Of a DNA stretch of 64,000 nucleotides, positions 21,929 through 34,047 are shown piece after piece. Position 1 is the stretch's first letter, and every line of letters starts with the position of its first letter. The notes under the pieces were generated by a model that worked only from the letters and a program-made list of their open reading frames with translations, ran no database searches and was not told the origin of the DNA. The stretch spans positions 1 to 64,000 of the forward strand of contig NW_025943934.1 in the NCBI RefSeq assembly GCF_000764305.2, written 5' to 3'. Made by a program: the position numbers and the translations under genes. The stretch is from Hyalella azteca (taxonomy: Eukaryota > Arthropoda > Malacostraca > Amphipoda > Hyalellidae).

Positions 21929-22730
21929 AACATATTAATAAATAAGTAACAAATAGCTCATTAGCAGCATTTTCTTATTGATGAAGGGCTTCGCTGAAGG
22001 AAATACTAATGAAGAGTCCCAATATCTGGCTCATGCAGGCCTTTAATTGAAGGGATTAAGGCTAACATAAGCTAACAAGCTAAATTTTGATCTAATCAAT
22101 AATAAGAGGGAACAATAGCTGTTTATAGCAGATGTTCGCAGAAAGAGATAGATTATGCGCCGCTTATGTGCGACTGACCAGTACAATAAGACTGAATATT
22201 TTTTCTAAGTGAAATGAAAGAAAATAACGAGTGAGGTGTATGTATGTATATTGTAATGTATGTATGTATGTATTGTATTGTATTGTATGTAAGCATATTC
22301 TGAACGTGAAATACCAGTAAAAACTGCCCACCAATATTATCGTTTATTATTAATACATGAACAACTTGCGGTAAACTCGGTAAAATGTTCTACATTTCTC
22401 GCAAAATCATCGCAGTGCTTGAACATGAAATAACCAATAGTATCCCCAAGTAAGTGCTTGAACATGAAATAACCAATAGTATCCCCAAGTAAGTGCTTGA
22501 ACATGAAATATCCAATAGTATCCCCAAGTAAGTGCTTGAATATGAAATAACCAATAGTATCTCCAAGTAAGTGCTTGAACATGAAATAACCAATAGTATC
22601 CCCAAGTAAGTGCTTGAACATGAAATAACCAATAGTATCCCCAAGTAAGTGATTGAACATAAAATAACCAGTATTATCCCCAAGTAAGTGCTTGAACATG
22701 AAATAACCAGTATTATCCCCAAGTAAGTGC
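21929..22730 (+). repeat. Segmental tandem duplication, unit 2
   Basis: Second copy of the block. Differences include a TATG/TATTG microsatellite expansion (22235-22295) and growth of the terminal 39-bp array from about two units to about eight. The landmark CATGAACAACTTGCGGTAAA occurs in both units, at 21775 and 22357. Confidence 0.85.
22414..22730. repeat. 39-bp tandem array, about 8 copies
   Basis: Unit: AGTGCTTGAACATGAAATAA followed by CCAATAGTATCCCCAAGTA. The period is a multiple of three, so minus-strand frames of 131-135 codons read repeats such as MFKHLLGDTIGYF. There are no spacers between units, so this is not a CRISPR-like array. Confidence 0.95.
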
Positions 22731-23087
22731 ACATAGAAAGAAATATAGACACACCAGAAACCCAGAGTTTGCTACCAAGAAACTCTCTTGAAGCCAAAAA
22801 AAAGCCTCGAGGTCTAACTCGAGGGTCACGTAACGGCCGCGAGGTCTTGAAGTAAACTGTCTTGCAATATCCTGTCTCTAAACGGCCGTCGAGGGTTGCG
22901 CAACTGCGGTAAATGCCTTAACAAAACGTCCATTATACGAGCTCAACAAAGAGGGTATGTATATACTTTGTTATTCTATGAACTAAAAATTCATGAGAAC
23001 TATCTCAATAATAAATTCTATATCGTACTATGGTAATAGTGATTGCTATATATTTACTAAGCTCGTCTAACAAAAGAGCCTATATGT

Positions 23088-23350
23088 AAAAAGAATCGAG
23101 TTTTTTCGGTTTAATTCCTGATTGATAAGTCCAAATGAGAACCGTAAATTGGACTATATTTGCGATGCTGCATGGCAAGCGCATCAAGCTATGTACATAA
23201 TGTCTTATAATTTGATGATAAAAAGAATCGAGTTTTTTCGGTTTAATTCCTGATTGATAAGTCCAAATGAGAACCGTAAATTGGACTATATTTGCGATGC
23301 TGCATGGCAAGCGTATCAAGCTATGTACATAATGTCTTATAATTTGATGC
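23088..23350. repeat. 132-bp tandem duplication, nearly identical
   Basis: Two units start AAAAAGAATCGAGTTTTTTC at 23088 and 23220 and differ by about one base (GCGCATC against GCGTATC) plus a junction change. Such identity means a recent duplication or an assembly duplication. Confidence 0.92.
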
Positions 23351-23924
23351 AAATTCTACATTAAATTACTTATAACGTAAATTATTGATCTGATAGTGGC
23401 GCCGGTCTCTAGAACGATTTTGGGTATTGGTATTTTTTTATTTTTTTTTTCTTGGGTATTTTTTTTGCTTCAAATATCTTGGTTAAATTGTAATTCAAGA
23501 ACTCTATAATTCTTGTAACTCTATAGTTGAAACTTCGACTCCTTATCATAGATCAGTGGGAAAACAATCAAGCATACACTTTGATTCGTTATGATGATAG
23601 GATATGGCGCGTGAAATAAATTCATGAAAGGTATATATAACTTTAATGGATTTCATTTCCATTAAGTATATATATACATATTAATAATACAATCCACCGA
23701 CCCTCTATTATGGCAAAGTTTGAACAGAATATTAAAATACGATTTAATATGGAAATCAATTCTAAAGCTAAATTTTCCATCACAGAATAACCAACTTCAA
23801 AATACTTCAGACGTACTTCAACAAATCAAACGATTTTCACATTATTTCACTTTGAAGGCTGGACATAAGGCAGAAAAAAGGCGACTTGAAGCCCAAGATG
23901 CAGGCAATTGAGCGCTACTTCCTG
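23351..23924. other. No recognised gene
   Basis: Contains T-rich runs (23425-23470). No supported feature. Confidence 0.5.
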
Positions 23925-24068
23925 GTGCCATACTTTCAAAATTCGCTAAGTGAACGTAAGTACTTACGCTCTATTTTCTTGTCGATGATTGGTGGATTTT
24001 TCTTGAAAGGCCGCCAATGATTGGCTGATGAACTTACGAGCTCCTAACTTTTTTTGAAAGTATAGGCC
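23925..24068 (+). mobile_element. Family B MITE
   Basis: A 144-bp copy with left end GTGCCATACTTTCAAAA and right end GAAAGTATAGGCC, flanked by CTG (23922-23924, 24069-24071). The interior matches the family. Confidence 0.85.
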
Positions 24069-24459
24069 CTGCTGGAGTGAAGCACAGATGAGGAACAAAC
24101 GTCGATTTTGAATAGGCAACTGGGGCCAGTTTACCGGCGGGCCAATTTTACGGTAGGGAGACTGAACGCTCTACCGGCGCGCTTAAGCCGGATGCTTTAC
24201 ATATGCTGAGCTTTTCAACATATAAAAGTAACCACTAGAATAATTGAAGAACAAAATCTCGGCAACAATGTCATGTTACTTAACTGAATTGGTATTGCTT
24301 CATATCACGTTAAGCACGCATAATCGATGTAGCTTGATTAAATCGAATTTTCCAAGATGAAGTTTTGACAGATTCCACAGTTCACAGTTCCAACGATTTT
24401 TTTTGCTGGCTCTCATATCATTCTGCTGAAATATTTGTAATTGAGGCTTTCAAACATCA

Positions 24460-24700
24460 ATTACCTCCTCTTACAATTACTTCCTTTTATACAACAATTT
24501 TACAAGAAAGTAATTCATCTTTCAAGAACTGGTATTATTTTATTGATGATAACTACTAGATTATACTATTATACTATATTATTAGATTATACTATATATT
24601 ATACAACATCAATTACCTTCACTTATACAACAACTTTACAAGAAACAACGCATTTTTCAAGAACTTGTATTATTTTATTGACGATCGCTACTAGATTATA
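24460..24700. repeat. Diverged direct duplication
   Basis: 24460-24560 and 24609-24700 share CAATTACCT, TATACAACAA, TTTACAAGAAA, TTTCAAGAACT, GTATTATTTTATTGA and TACTAGATTATA, separated by an AT-rich junction. Confidence 0.75.
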
Positions 24701-26470
24701 TATTTGCTATTATTTCACATCTGTTTCTGGAATAGAAATGAATTCACGTTTTTGAAACATTTTTTGCGTGCCATGTGTTCAAAGTAACTCGCTCGGAACG
24801 ATCAATTTATATTTACGCAGACGTGGATTGCGTTTGGAGCCTCGTTCGCAACTGCAGAGCTGACAGGACAGGTTCTGCATTTCATCTTTCGATATCAACG
24901 GATATGTTCTAAAATTCATTTCTTTTTCCTGCGAAGCGGAAAGATGTAACAGACTTTACTTTAGTTTCAACTTTTACTGTAACTTTAGCAAGGAAGATAG
25001 TATAGCATGGCTTCCTACTAGCTGTGGTGTGCACTTTCCAAAAATTTGATCTTATTTCCATGTTAGGAAACTGATGAAATAAAAATGCGAAGCTACAAAC
25101 TGTCATAAAACGAAGAAAGTGTAATTGCTTATTCTTCAGAACACTTTTCCGCTACAGAAATATTCTGCATTGCAAACAATAAGTGAATTTAATTAGTCAT
25201 ACATGTAATCCATTACGTTTGTTAGAGATTTAGGTCATTAGTTCAGTTTAGATTTGAATTGTTAGCAGTGGTTTGCTTTATTTTACTTTAAAATAAATAA
25301 AAAAAACAAGCAAATCCAAATTTTCATTAACTATTAAGCAGAAGTTATAGTAGAATAATTCACTGCATAATCCAGAACAGCGTTTTGAGGCGGTAAAAAA
25401 TGATAGAGCATCAAACTGACTTTGACTAGAGAAAAAGGTACCGAAATAACTCTCGGCGAAGAGACCAAATCTCATTTTCTAATAGTTAATTAGTATTTGA
25501 ATGAACCTCTTCATCTAGCGAAACGCTGAGCTGATTGATTGATATTTCTGAGCAAATAAATCGGCCCAAATTTTTTTGCTATGATCTAGCTAAATGGAAA
25601 TAGCATAAACGGAGGCCCAGCCTGCTGCCGATAAAACAAGGCTCTCGTCGTAATAGCTCTACATCGATGAGATCGCGGCATTGCAAACGCAGCGTTCACA
25701 TATAAAGTTTTCAGCTGAATTGACTTTATGTTATCACAACATTCAGACAACAAAAAATACATCGGTTAGACTAACATTTCATCTCTCTGTACCGCGTGCA
25801 TTGAACGTTGCACGGCAATCGCTTCATGTTTATTAATTTTTTCTATTGACAATTTGGATGGACAGTTTTCATATGAAGGAGTTGAGTCGTTGCCCGGTGA
25901 CAGCGCGACTCGCGAAATTTGATTGCCGGGCGTCGGCAAAACTGCACTGGTAATGCAATTGACGGGGCGAAATAGGCAGCCAACGGTGACGCCTATAGCT
26001 CTGCACCATCAAACGGAGAGGCGAGATCGAGCTATTGAGGGATCAAAGAATCAGGAATGGAAACACTGAAATAATGATCATTTTGCGTCTAATACGAAAG
26101 CTTATTGACATCAAAATGTATCAAAATGTATCAATATGAAAATGCTAACTTCTTCCTAAAAATAAATATCTACACATTAGTATATGAATTGTGAAAGATT
26201 ATTGAACGAATTTAAGCTACCATATTTTTTTTTTCATACACAATTTATTGCCAGCATTTCATCATTGCTGATTAAGAAGGAAAACATTTTCCTAATGCCA
26301 CGAAATGGTTCATAGCGTTACTATACAAAAGCTCTCTATGAATAACTGAAGCAGTTAAACAACCTCTTTAAACAATCTACTTCATACATTCACACGTCTA
26401 TGAAATTTTCTAAGTATAAATTTTTGTAAACATAATTAATGTAAGAAGTCAACTTGAAGGCCATACTTAC
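24701..26470. other. No recognised gene; GC-rich island at 25864-26050
   Basis: The island at 25864-26050 is clearly richer in G, C and CpG than the flanks. It might be a promoter-proximal segment or an exon relic; no frame or core promoter decides this. Near 26106-26140 a 12-bp motif (ATCAAAATGTAT) repeats. Confidence 0.35.
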
Positions 26471-26513
26471 CGCCACACGTCCTCAGTCTTGCAAAGATTG
26501 AGCCGACACTCAC
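26471..26513 (-). CDS. Candidate 43-nt microexon
   Basis: On the minus strand a strong acceptor (CATTTTTTCCAG, ending at 26514) is followed 43 nt later by a consensus donor GTAAGTATGG (from 26470 down). The segment is GC-richer than its flanks. It is open in two frames; one reads ECRLNLCKTEDVWR, the other VSVGSIFARLRTCG. The signals are good on both sides, but nothing else in the window links to it by homology, and a 43-nt segment carries little coding information. It could also be an untranslated exon. Confidence 0.22.
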
Positions 26514-27114
26514 CTGGAAAAAATGAAAATAGAACATAATCAATCAGAATAATTAAAAGAAAATGTTAAATATTTATTCCTCGATTTGTATAAAGGATAG
26601 ATCCAGTGCACTTCAGTGTAAAAATTTTGAATATGCATTACACAAAATTCTAAAAAATGCAAACTAAAATTAGGGTACACTGAATAAAAGGTCCAGTGAC
26701 TGATTCACTTCGAACGACATCGCTCCTTATATATAATAAATTTCAAATTTTGAGTTGTTTCGTCGACGATGTCACATATGACGACCAGTAGATACACTGT
26801 AGTTTTACATAAATACCAGTCGTACCTGACAATTTCTGCAGCATCATTTAATTATTTTTAGTTTCGTTCATTATAAATTACTTTCGTCCAGCACAATGCT
26901 TATGGAAGCATATGTTGGTGCATAACGACGACTCGATTTAATGTTTAAAAATTCAGATGGTCATAAAGTGATGGCGGAGCGAACTTTGTCGCAGATATAC
27001 CTGCCGATTTTTTTCGATTTCATGTAATAGAAAATTGTGTTTAAGCCCAGTGGTTTTATGGGAGACACAGTTATAGGCGTTGATTTGATTGACTTTCTGT
27101 CTCGCAAACTAATT
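26514..27114. other. No recognised gene
   Basis: AT-rich sequence upstream of the microexon candidate on its strand. No further exon-like segment is seen. Confidence 0.5.
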
Positions 27115-27470
27115 GGTTCATATCAGGTTGATGTAAGAAATGTCACTGGGTTAACACTGATAAAGTTATATATCAGTTTTATGTAAAAAATGTCACTGGG
27201 TTAACACTGATAAAGTTACATATCATGTTGATATCATAAATGCCACAGGTTTAACACTGATAAAATTATATATAAGATTGACGTGAAAAATGTCACTGGG
27301 TTACTATAGTATAGTATAGTATCTTCGGCATTACAGAATAGGCCTGGATAGGCCTGCATGTCGCCGATTCTTGTACTTTTCTTGACTAGACTGGCCTGAT
27401 AAAGTTAAAGATAAAGTTAGACATCAGTTTGATGTTAAAATGTCGCTGGTTTAACTCTGATATAGTTAAA
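27115..27470. repeat. Degenerate repeat of about 58 bp
   Basis: Units carry GATGTAAGAAATGTCACTGG and GTTAACACTGATAAAGTTA at near-regular spacing (27130, 27190, 27245 and on), then decay. A TATAG microsatellite (27306-27323) and an unrelated segment split the last units. Confidence 0.8.
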
Positions 27471-27662
27471 CTAAATTGTGAAACAGAGCAGAACTGAAGC
27501 AAACAAACTAAACTGCAAAATGTCAGCAGGTTTATGACAAAAAAGTATTGGCAGGTGGTTGTGAAATATACAACAGTTTAGTTACGTCACGTCTGGCTTT
27601 TTGCCAGAATGATTTCGTTTAATCAGTTGGGATTGTAAAATACATATTAGGTTATAACACAG

Positions 27663-27790
27663 GATTGGCTAAGTGAACGTAAGTACTTACGCTCCAATTT
27701 CTTTTCTATGATTGGTGGATTTTGCTCGAAAGGCCGTCAATGATTGGCTGATGAACTTACGATCTCTTAACTTTTTTGAAAGTATGGGCC
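27663..27790 (+). mobile_element. Family B MITE lacking most of its left end
   Basis: The left inverted end is deleted (sequence begins GATTGGCTAAGTGAACG). CAG still flanks both sides (27660-27662, 27791-27793). The right end GAAAGTATGGGCC is intact. Confidence 0.8.
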
Positions 27791-27793
27791 CAG

Positions 27794-30278
27794 GTTAACT
27801 AATGGTCGATAAGATTCCATGAATTTGAATCTCAATTGCAGAAATTTAAGTCTGCTCAGTAACGCCATGCTCCGATTGGTGGAAATTTATAGTCTTTGCG
27901 AAGGAATCAATTTATTACAACGGATAAAATTGCAGCTCGAGGACCATGTCTGTCCAGGAAAATCTCATTCATTTTCCTGAGTTTTCTTTGGTTGTGGCTG
28001 CTCAGAAGTGGCCACCATATTACACCTTTACATGAGGCCACTGTTACTGGCGGCAACTCGTGAAAAGAGTGGTAGACTGCATTATGGGCTTAAAGCTTGC
28101 CAATGCATTAACATAACATATCTATTATGAGCAGATTAAAGTAGTACTACGTTAACATAGCATTATTATGAGCAGATCAAAGTAGTTTATTTATTAACAC
28201 ACAAGCTCTCAAAGCCTTCTAAAAATGTAAGCGTACATTTATTTCGCGTTACTCAAACAACACATTTCACGCTGCCTTGAGCCCAAGAGCAATCGTGTAT
28301 CGCGTGAGGCAAAAATGTGTTAGAAAAAAAAAAAAACACTTACGGATAAAAAACATTTCGCGTGTCAGGCTGCCATGAAGCTTCTAGCTCGTTTTACAAC
28401 TCTCGTTTGCATCCTCGCTAAGTGCATCAACATCTTAAACACGTTGCGACAAACTTGAAATACAACTCCTAAGTATAGAAATTATTTTGTGAGAAAATAA
28501 TCAACAGATAACAAAGCAATAAAACTGTGTTAACAAGGAATTGGCGGTATTTTTTCTATGTATATGGCCAAAAACAAATCTCTTTCAAACATGCACCAAG
28601 GGAATTGTGAATTTTAGAAATCCATTAAGCTAAGAGTCCAGAATAAAAGTTCAAAAAATATATAATCAGAAAATAATAATCAGATAACATAAGAATTTTA
28701 TGGGTAAAAAACATGAAGTGAGAAAATGCGCTCTGCGTGAAATTACTAGAGGAAAACTTATGAAGCACAAATAATACGAGATCTGTAATAAATAATCCGA
28801 TTTTAGTATAAGAGCAGACGAGTAATAGTGATCGACGACGGAAGTCTTAATACATCACACAAATAATTAAGTCTCCCTTCAATATATAATGCATTGAAGT
28901 GTCTTCACATAGAGGCAAACTGTTCACCTAAAACTCAGGTTTTAAGTGAACGTGAAACGTTAAACGTGAATTAGCTTTGATAAAAAACTCAAAACATTTT
29001 TCGAACCATTATCTTATCGTGATGCTAGGTAGCGTAATCCAGCTGAATAGTTCATTATTTGACCAATTATAAGCAGATTATGGCCGGCAAAAATATCCCT
29101 ATGAATCAGTCAAGAATTTTAAAGGAAATTTTGCTCCATCTGGGCTCGCCTTAGCAACGTAACAACGCAAGCCTGTGAAAAATATCCGTGTAGTAGCAAG
29201 TTTTTGATCTTCTTGAAAACTTGTAGATTAATCTACTTGAAAAGCAGCTACGGCAAAAATACATTGAGGATTTATAGCAACTTTATTCTTGAAAATTATG
29301 AGAGGGGATTAGGTTTCGTTAAGCAAAATTTAAAAAATCGTTTTATTTCCAAGACATGAATAAACGAAATGGGCTCGTTATTACTTTCATTTTTCATTGA
29401 ATATGTGCGGAAGAGTATCATAATGTACTGAAATTCCCAAGAATTTAAAATTAATTTATACGGCAAGATCTGAAAGAAATTAGCAATCATGAAGTGATGT
29501 TTAATAATTATATTAATAGTAATAACAATGGTAGTAGTAATAGAAAAACTGATACTAGAAGTAGTAATATTAATAGTAATTACATCCTAGAAATCGATAC
29601 AGTAAGACATGTTAAAAAAGTTTTTTTTCAAACAAAACTATACGAAAATGTAGAAAATTAGCAAAAAATATGTTGGTGCTCATTTTAGCACTTATTGCTC
29701 ATTGCACTCATTTTAAAAAAAAATTAGTGCAATTATGATAGGTCCCACAGATCATGAGTAATAACTTAAAAAGTATGTATATGTAATACATAGTGGAATA
29801 TTCAGTGTAGCTACCGTAGACTTTGTAACACGGTACGACATCCAGACCGTCATCTGTCAGAAGTAATTTAAACGACTAATAATATCAAGACTTCAAAATC
29901 CTAGATCAAATATCATTCAAAACGCATGAATGCTGTATTAAATTGACCAGAAATTTTCAGTAGCATTAATATTTAAGTGGATAACCTATTTTGATTCCTG
30001 CAAGTTGTTCATATCCCTCCATTTTGAGCCAATTTAATCATACGGCAGCTTTCAACGCATTGGTCAAGAAAAACGAAACCGGCTACTCGTCTTCGCAGAG
30101 ATCAGGGGGTCTTCAGAAATAATGAGGTTACCCTTGAAACCTCCTCAGCGACTTTATCCCGAGAATTTCCGCCGAGATATCAGAATTTCAATAAATTATT
30201 GTGTATGAAATGTATCAAGAAACTCACCCGGATACACAACGAAGAATTTTTTTAGTTTTGGGGACAGTTTTGGTGTGA
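27794..30278. other. No recognised gene
   Basis: AT-rich. A direct repeat of about 45 bp (TATTATGAGCAGAT) lies at 28115-28190. Trinucleotide-like AGT/AAT repeats lie at 29505-29590. A donor-like GTGAGT on the minus strand at 30225-30230 follows an open stretch, but the acceptor lies inside a hairpin. Confidence 0.45.
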
Positions 30279-30350
30279 TTGCAAACTAATATTTATTTGT
30301 ATAATATTAGTTTGCAAGCAATACTCAAATACTCGTTTGAGTATTGCTTG
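30279..30350. repeat. Two overlapping perfect 15-bp hairpins
   Basis: Hairpin 1: TTGCAAACTAATATT (30279-30293) pairs with 30303-30317 around a 9-nt loop. Hairpin 2: CAAGCAATACTCAAA (30315-30329) pairs with 30336-30350 around TACTCG. The arms share CAA at 30315-30317, so only one arrangement of those bases forms at a time. Both stems are perfect. Confidence 0.9.
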
Positions 30351-33240
30351 ATTTGAAGTGAGCAGTAAAGATTATGTTGTTGGCTGTTGTTCATTTGTGC
30401 ATATGAAAGAGAAAGAGGTTTAATTGATTGGAATGTGAAACATTCAAAAAGTTTGCCGCTTTTCCAGAAAGTATCTTGAATAAAATGCCCATCATTCAAG
30501 GAACACTTGAGATACTTTTGATAAACATAACATGTTATGATAATATAGATGGTGTTGTGTAATCATACTCTACGAGTTGCAATAAGTATAAATATAATTA
30601 AACATGACCTCTACGGTAGCATTAATTTGTCGGTCACCTTTCTTTTCCAGTAATCCATAACGGTCGATATGGCGCGTCTCAGGATGATTAACAGTTACGA
30701 TTTTCCACATTTATTAACCATACCGCAAACGGTTTCTGAAAACAAAATAAAAGAACAAATGTACAACAAGAATGAAGAACTATTGATTCAACTTTACAAT
30801 AATTCAAAATAAGCATTCAAATTTCCAATTAATAGATCCTTACCAAACAGTTCGGGCACCATGCCGTCGCACCAGTCGCAAGCCACGAATAACACAAAAT
30901 GATCTTTTCATCCGAACTTGCCTACTTCTTTAGAGTAATTTTCAGTAAACAGTCCGGAATAAAGACGAACTAAAATGTGCGCTTGCAAAAATAAAATATA
31001 AAAAACGAACGCTAACAAAATAAAAACACTGTAGTAGACTAAAAATATTAGGTTTTATGCAGCACGAATATTAAACGCATATTACAATATAATTCAATTA
31101 AAACTAGGCAGGTACAGAAACTATTTGCACCTGCCACGCTCAGAAGAGGCGATCAAGCGGAATACGAACTTCTTGCTTGAATATAATAAAGGTAAAACCT
31201 CTACCTGATTCCAGCGCAAATTCTATCACTGGGAGCTCATTAGCCCCAACAATGTTTATGATACACAAAATTTAACGAAGCATCCAGAATCCTCGGCAAA
31301 AAACACAACTCGACATGAGCTCAAATCAGCCTGGGTATAAATACCTCATAATCCTTATTAAAAGTTTCTATTTAATTAATGCTGCTAAGCGTTTTGAAAT
31401 AAACATGAGACATTTTCTCCGCATAAAGCTTTCGAAATTAGTCAAAGATTATTACTTAATATAATATTCGAAATTTGGCAAACAATATTGTGGTTGTTTA
31501 TTAAATGAATCAAAAGTGAGTGGATTTGACAGCCTTGACGGGGCCATATAAATGGGGTGAAGTACTGGCTGCTCTCATATCAAGTGATTTTTTTATTATT
31601 TGATTCATAGGTCGCTATCCTTAATTATTAGTTTAGAAAGTTTTTATCTACAAAAATATAACCTGAGATAGAAATACCTGCGTAAGAATCTTTGGAGAAA
31701 AAACTTTGTGTGTAAAATACTTCTTGAACAAAATAGGTACCGTGACTGAAAAAAATGCGTCAAATGAACGTTCAACATTTTGACAAATCGCTGCGATTGA
31801 CTCTCCCGGCATCGACGTTCAAGATTCCTATAAAAAATGTGAGCTAAGTGGGGTACTTTACATAAAAAAATATATATATACTCTTATTGTAGTCAAACCT
31901 TGCATAGGTAAGCAGTATCGTAGACTATATAATTGAATCGAAAAACTCTCGGAAACGTTCATCACGTGCTTATCTTATCTATAAATAATACCTTAAAACG
32001 CTTATCAAAAATTGCTATTTAATAAATGTTGCTATGCGTTTCAGAAGTAAACATGAGACAATCTTTCCACATAAAGCTTTGAAACTTAGTCAAAGACTAC
32101 TACTTGATATAATATTTGAAACTTGGCAAACAATATTTAATAAAAGTGTACAACAATATTAAATAAAAGTGTACACATTGGTTTACACAGTATGAAGCAT
32201 CCAATAGCTAATTTATTACATCGAGACAAGAAAATAACTTTCATGATCAATATGGCTCACAAAATAGGAACGAATTGTCAAATTTAACACCTCTTTGAGA
32301 TCGGAGGCCATCAAACAGAGAATTTCAATATGCCGTTGGCTAAAATAGAACATTCGCTGCTTTTGAGGCCTTCTATAGTTCAGGCGCCAGCAAATTCCCT
32401 TCCATGAAATGAGATCGAAATGCACTCTTAGATAACACGAAATTACATCGTCAACCAATGTCGTATGTAGCAGGTTCATGAAGGTGCATGAATTGATTCC
32501 ATTTTGATGCAAAAGTTATTAAGATTTAGATAATAAAGTGGTATGATCTTCATGAACTAACGATTACCACTTTTTCAGAGTTTGGAATGAATTTATAAAA
32601 TCACACGAAGAAATTTTTTTGCCGTAGTTGTTGCAATGTCTATGCATAGAGCGTATACATTAAGATGGTTATCCTGGTATGAACAATTAATGTTGAATAA
32701 ATATGAATTAAATTTGAATAATTAATATTGTTTAATCAGTGTACATTATGAACTGCGGCAGCGTAAATTTTTCAAAAATTCTACCTTTTGTTTCGTGTTG
32801 AATTTGTAATTGTGTCAAATTATATTTCATTAAAATGTAGCCGGTGAGAGCCTTTGTGGTAGAGTTAAGAAAGACCGTCATGTGATTTTATGGCAGAAAT
32901 AAGTTTGTAATCCAGAAATCATTTATCCAGAAATTACACAATACATCTATTATGTGATGACTTATATTTTTTTGACGCCCATAGCAGAAAAATGAATGAC
33001 GCAATTCAACCAATTATACTGCAACACAGTTTAATCTATCATTCAATTCGTGATACTCACCTTTGTATTAATAAAAATAGTACAGCTGTTGCATTAACTA
33101 GAAAACCATGAATATCCACGATTTTCAATAAATTCCCAGCAAAGAAAAAAAAAATTACTGGCATTTATACTATATCAGCTTACAAATTTTAGCGTATTTT
33201 TGGTTTCTAGCGGAAGACGGGTATCCGACGCATTAATTGC
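30351..33240. other. No recognised gene; contains a dispersed repeat pair
   Basis: 31355-31480 and 32003-32135 are diverged direct copies sharing AAACATGAGACA, CATAAAGCTTT, TAGTCAAAGA and TTGGCAAACAATATT. A 98-codon minus-strand frame (32216-32512) has no recognised motif. A minus-strand CAAAG/GTGAGT donor-like site lies at 33055-33062. Confidence 0.45.
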
Positions 33241-33396
33241 TTTGCCCTGCAACTCACATTTTTAGGCCCCAGGACTATGGATTTTAGTGGGGCTCTGGAA
33301 ACTGAGCAGCGCCGGGCGGCTTGGCGCGCCTCCAGGTCACCGCAGTCGTGATGGCTGAGGCGGCCTTTGGCGCTACCGGAGGCCTGCGGGCTTAAA

Positions 33397-33525
33397 GCTA
33401 TGCTACCTGCGCAACCTGCGGCCTGCTGTCGTCTTGTTCTTACGTGGACCTGCGGTCTGCAGTCGTCTAGTACCTATGTGGACCTACGGTCTGCAGTCGT
33501 CTAGTCCCTACGTGGACCTACGGTC
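33397..33525. repeat. 34-bp GC-rich repeat cut off at an assembly gap
   Basis: Units of ACCTACGGTCTGCAGTCGTC plus TAGTCCCTACGTGG repeat about 3.5 times and stop in mid-unit at the N (33526). The true array may be longer and collapsed. The preceding 33241-33396 is also GC-rich. Confidence 0.85.
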
Positions 33526-33543
33526 NGTCTCTTATACACATCT
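33525..33543. other. Tn5/Nextera mosaic end left in the assembly
   Basis: C-N-GTCTCTTATACACATCT matches the 19-bp Tn5 mosaic end CTGTCTCTTATACACATCT, with the N replacing its second base. This is library-construction sequence, not genome. Confidence 0.96.
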
Positions 33544-33738
33544 ATTGACGGCCTTTCAAGCAAAATCCACCAATCATAGACAAGAAAATAGAGCGTAAGT
33601 ACTTACGTTCACTTAGCGAGTTTTGAAAGTATGGCCCAGGACTCAGATTGACTATCAGCCGAGCTAAGATACCAACGCTCAGGAGAAAATTGCCGAGGTC
33701 GTGGATACTAAGAAAAAAATATAACTCAGTACTCACTG
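33544..33738. other. Artefactual duplicate of 34768-34962
   Basis: 195 bp repeat 34768-34962 with about two differences. The match covers most of a family B element, the unique flank from GACTCAGATTGACTATCAGC on, and the start of a family A element. It lies exactly between two adapter sequences, so it is a misplaced mate-pair read segment rather than a biological duplication. Confidence 0.92.
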
Positions 33739-33754
33739 AGATGTGTATAAGAGA
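33739..33754. other. Partial Tn5/Nextera mosaic end
   Basis: AGATGTGTATAAGAGA is the first 16 bases of the reverse mosaic end. It interrupts a family A element just after ACTCACTG. Confidence 0.93.
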
Positions 33755-34047
33755 GCGCCATAAAATGCTGCAAAATAGAGCCACACGAAGGAAAGTTACG
33801 ACGTAACAGCATAATGAACATGCACCGCCTCGCATCAATGTCTAATATTACCACCTTTGTTATATACTTTTCTGCACCACCGATTAAATAATGGCTGCAT
33901 CTCTGTCTAATGTACAGATTCTTGTCTCTGAACTAGTTATTTCACACTGGTATAGGTAATTTGGAAACACCTTAATACTAGCCGAGAACTTCTATTACAG
34001 TAATATAAACAATATGAAGTTCATTAAGAAATTCGTCAATATACAGG

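Noticed and set aside
22414..22730. CRISPR-like regular repeats
   Set aside because: Units are directly adjacent with no spacers, and the context is eukaryotic.
22337..22797. Minus-strand frames of 131-135 codons
   Set aside because: They arise from the 39-bp tandem array with a period divisible by three; there is no unique sequence beyond it.
23402..23420. TGGCGCCGGTCTCTAGAACG as a retroelement primer-binding site
   Set aside because: No LTR edge precedes it and no retroelement coding follows.
32216..32512. 98-codon minus-strand frame as a gene
   Set aside because: No splice, start context or recognisable motif; expected by chance at this length in 64 kb.
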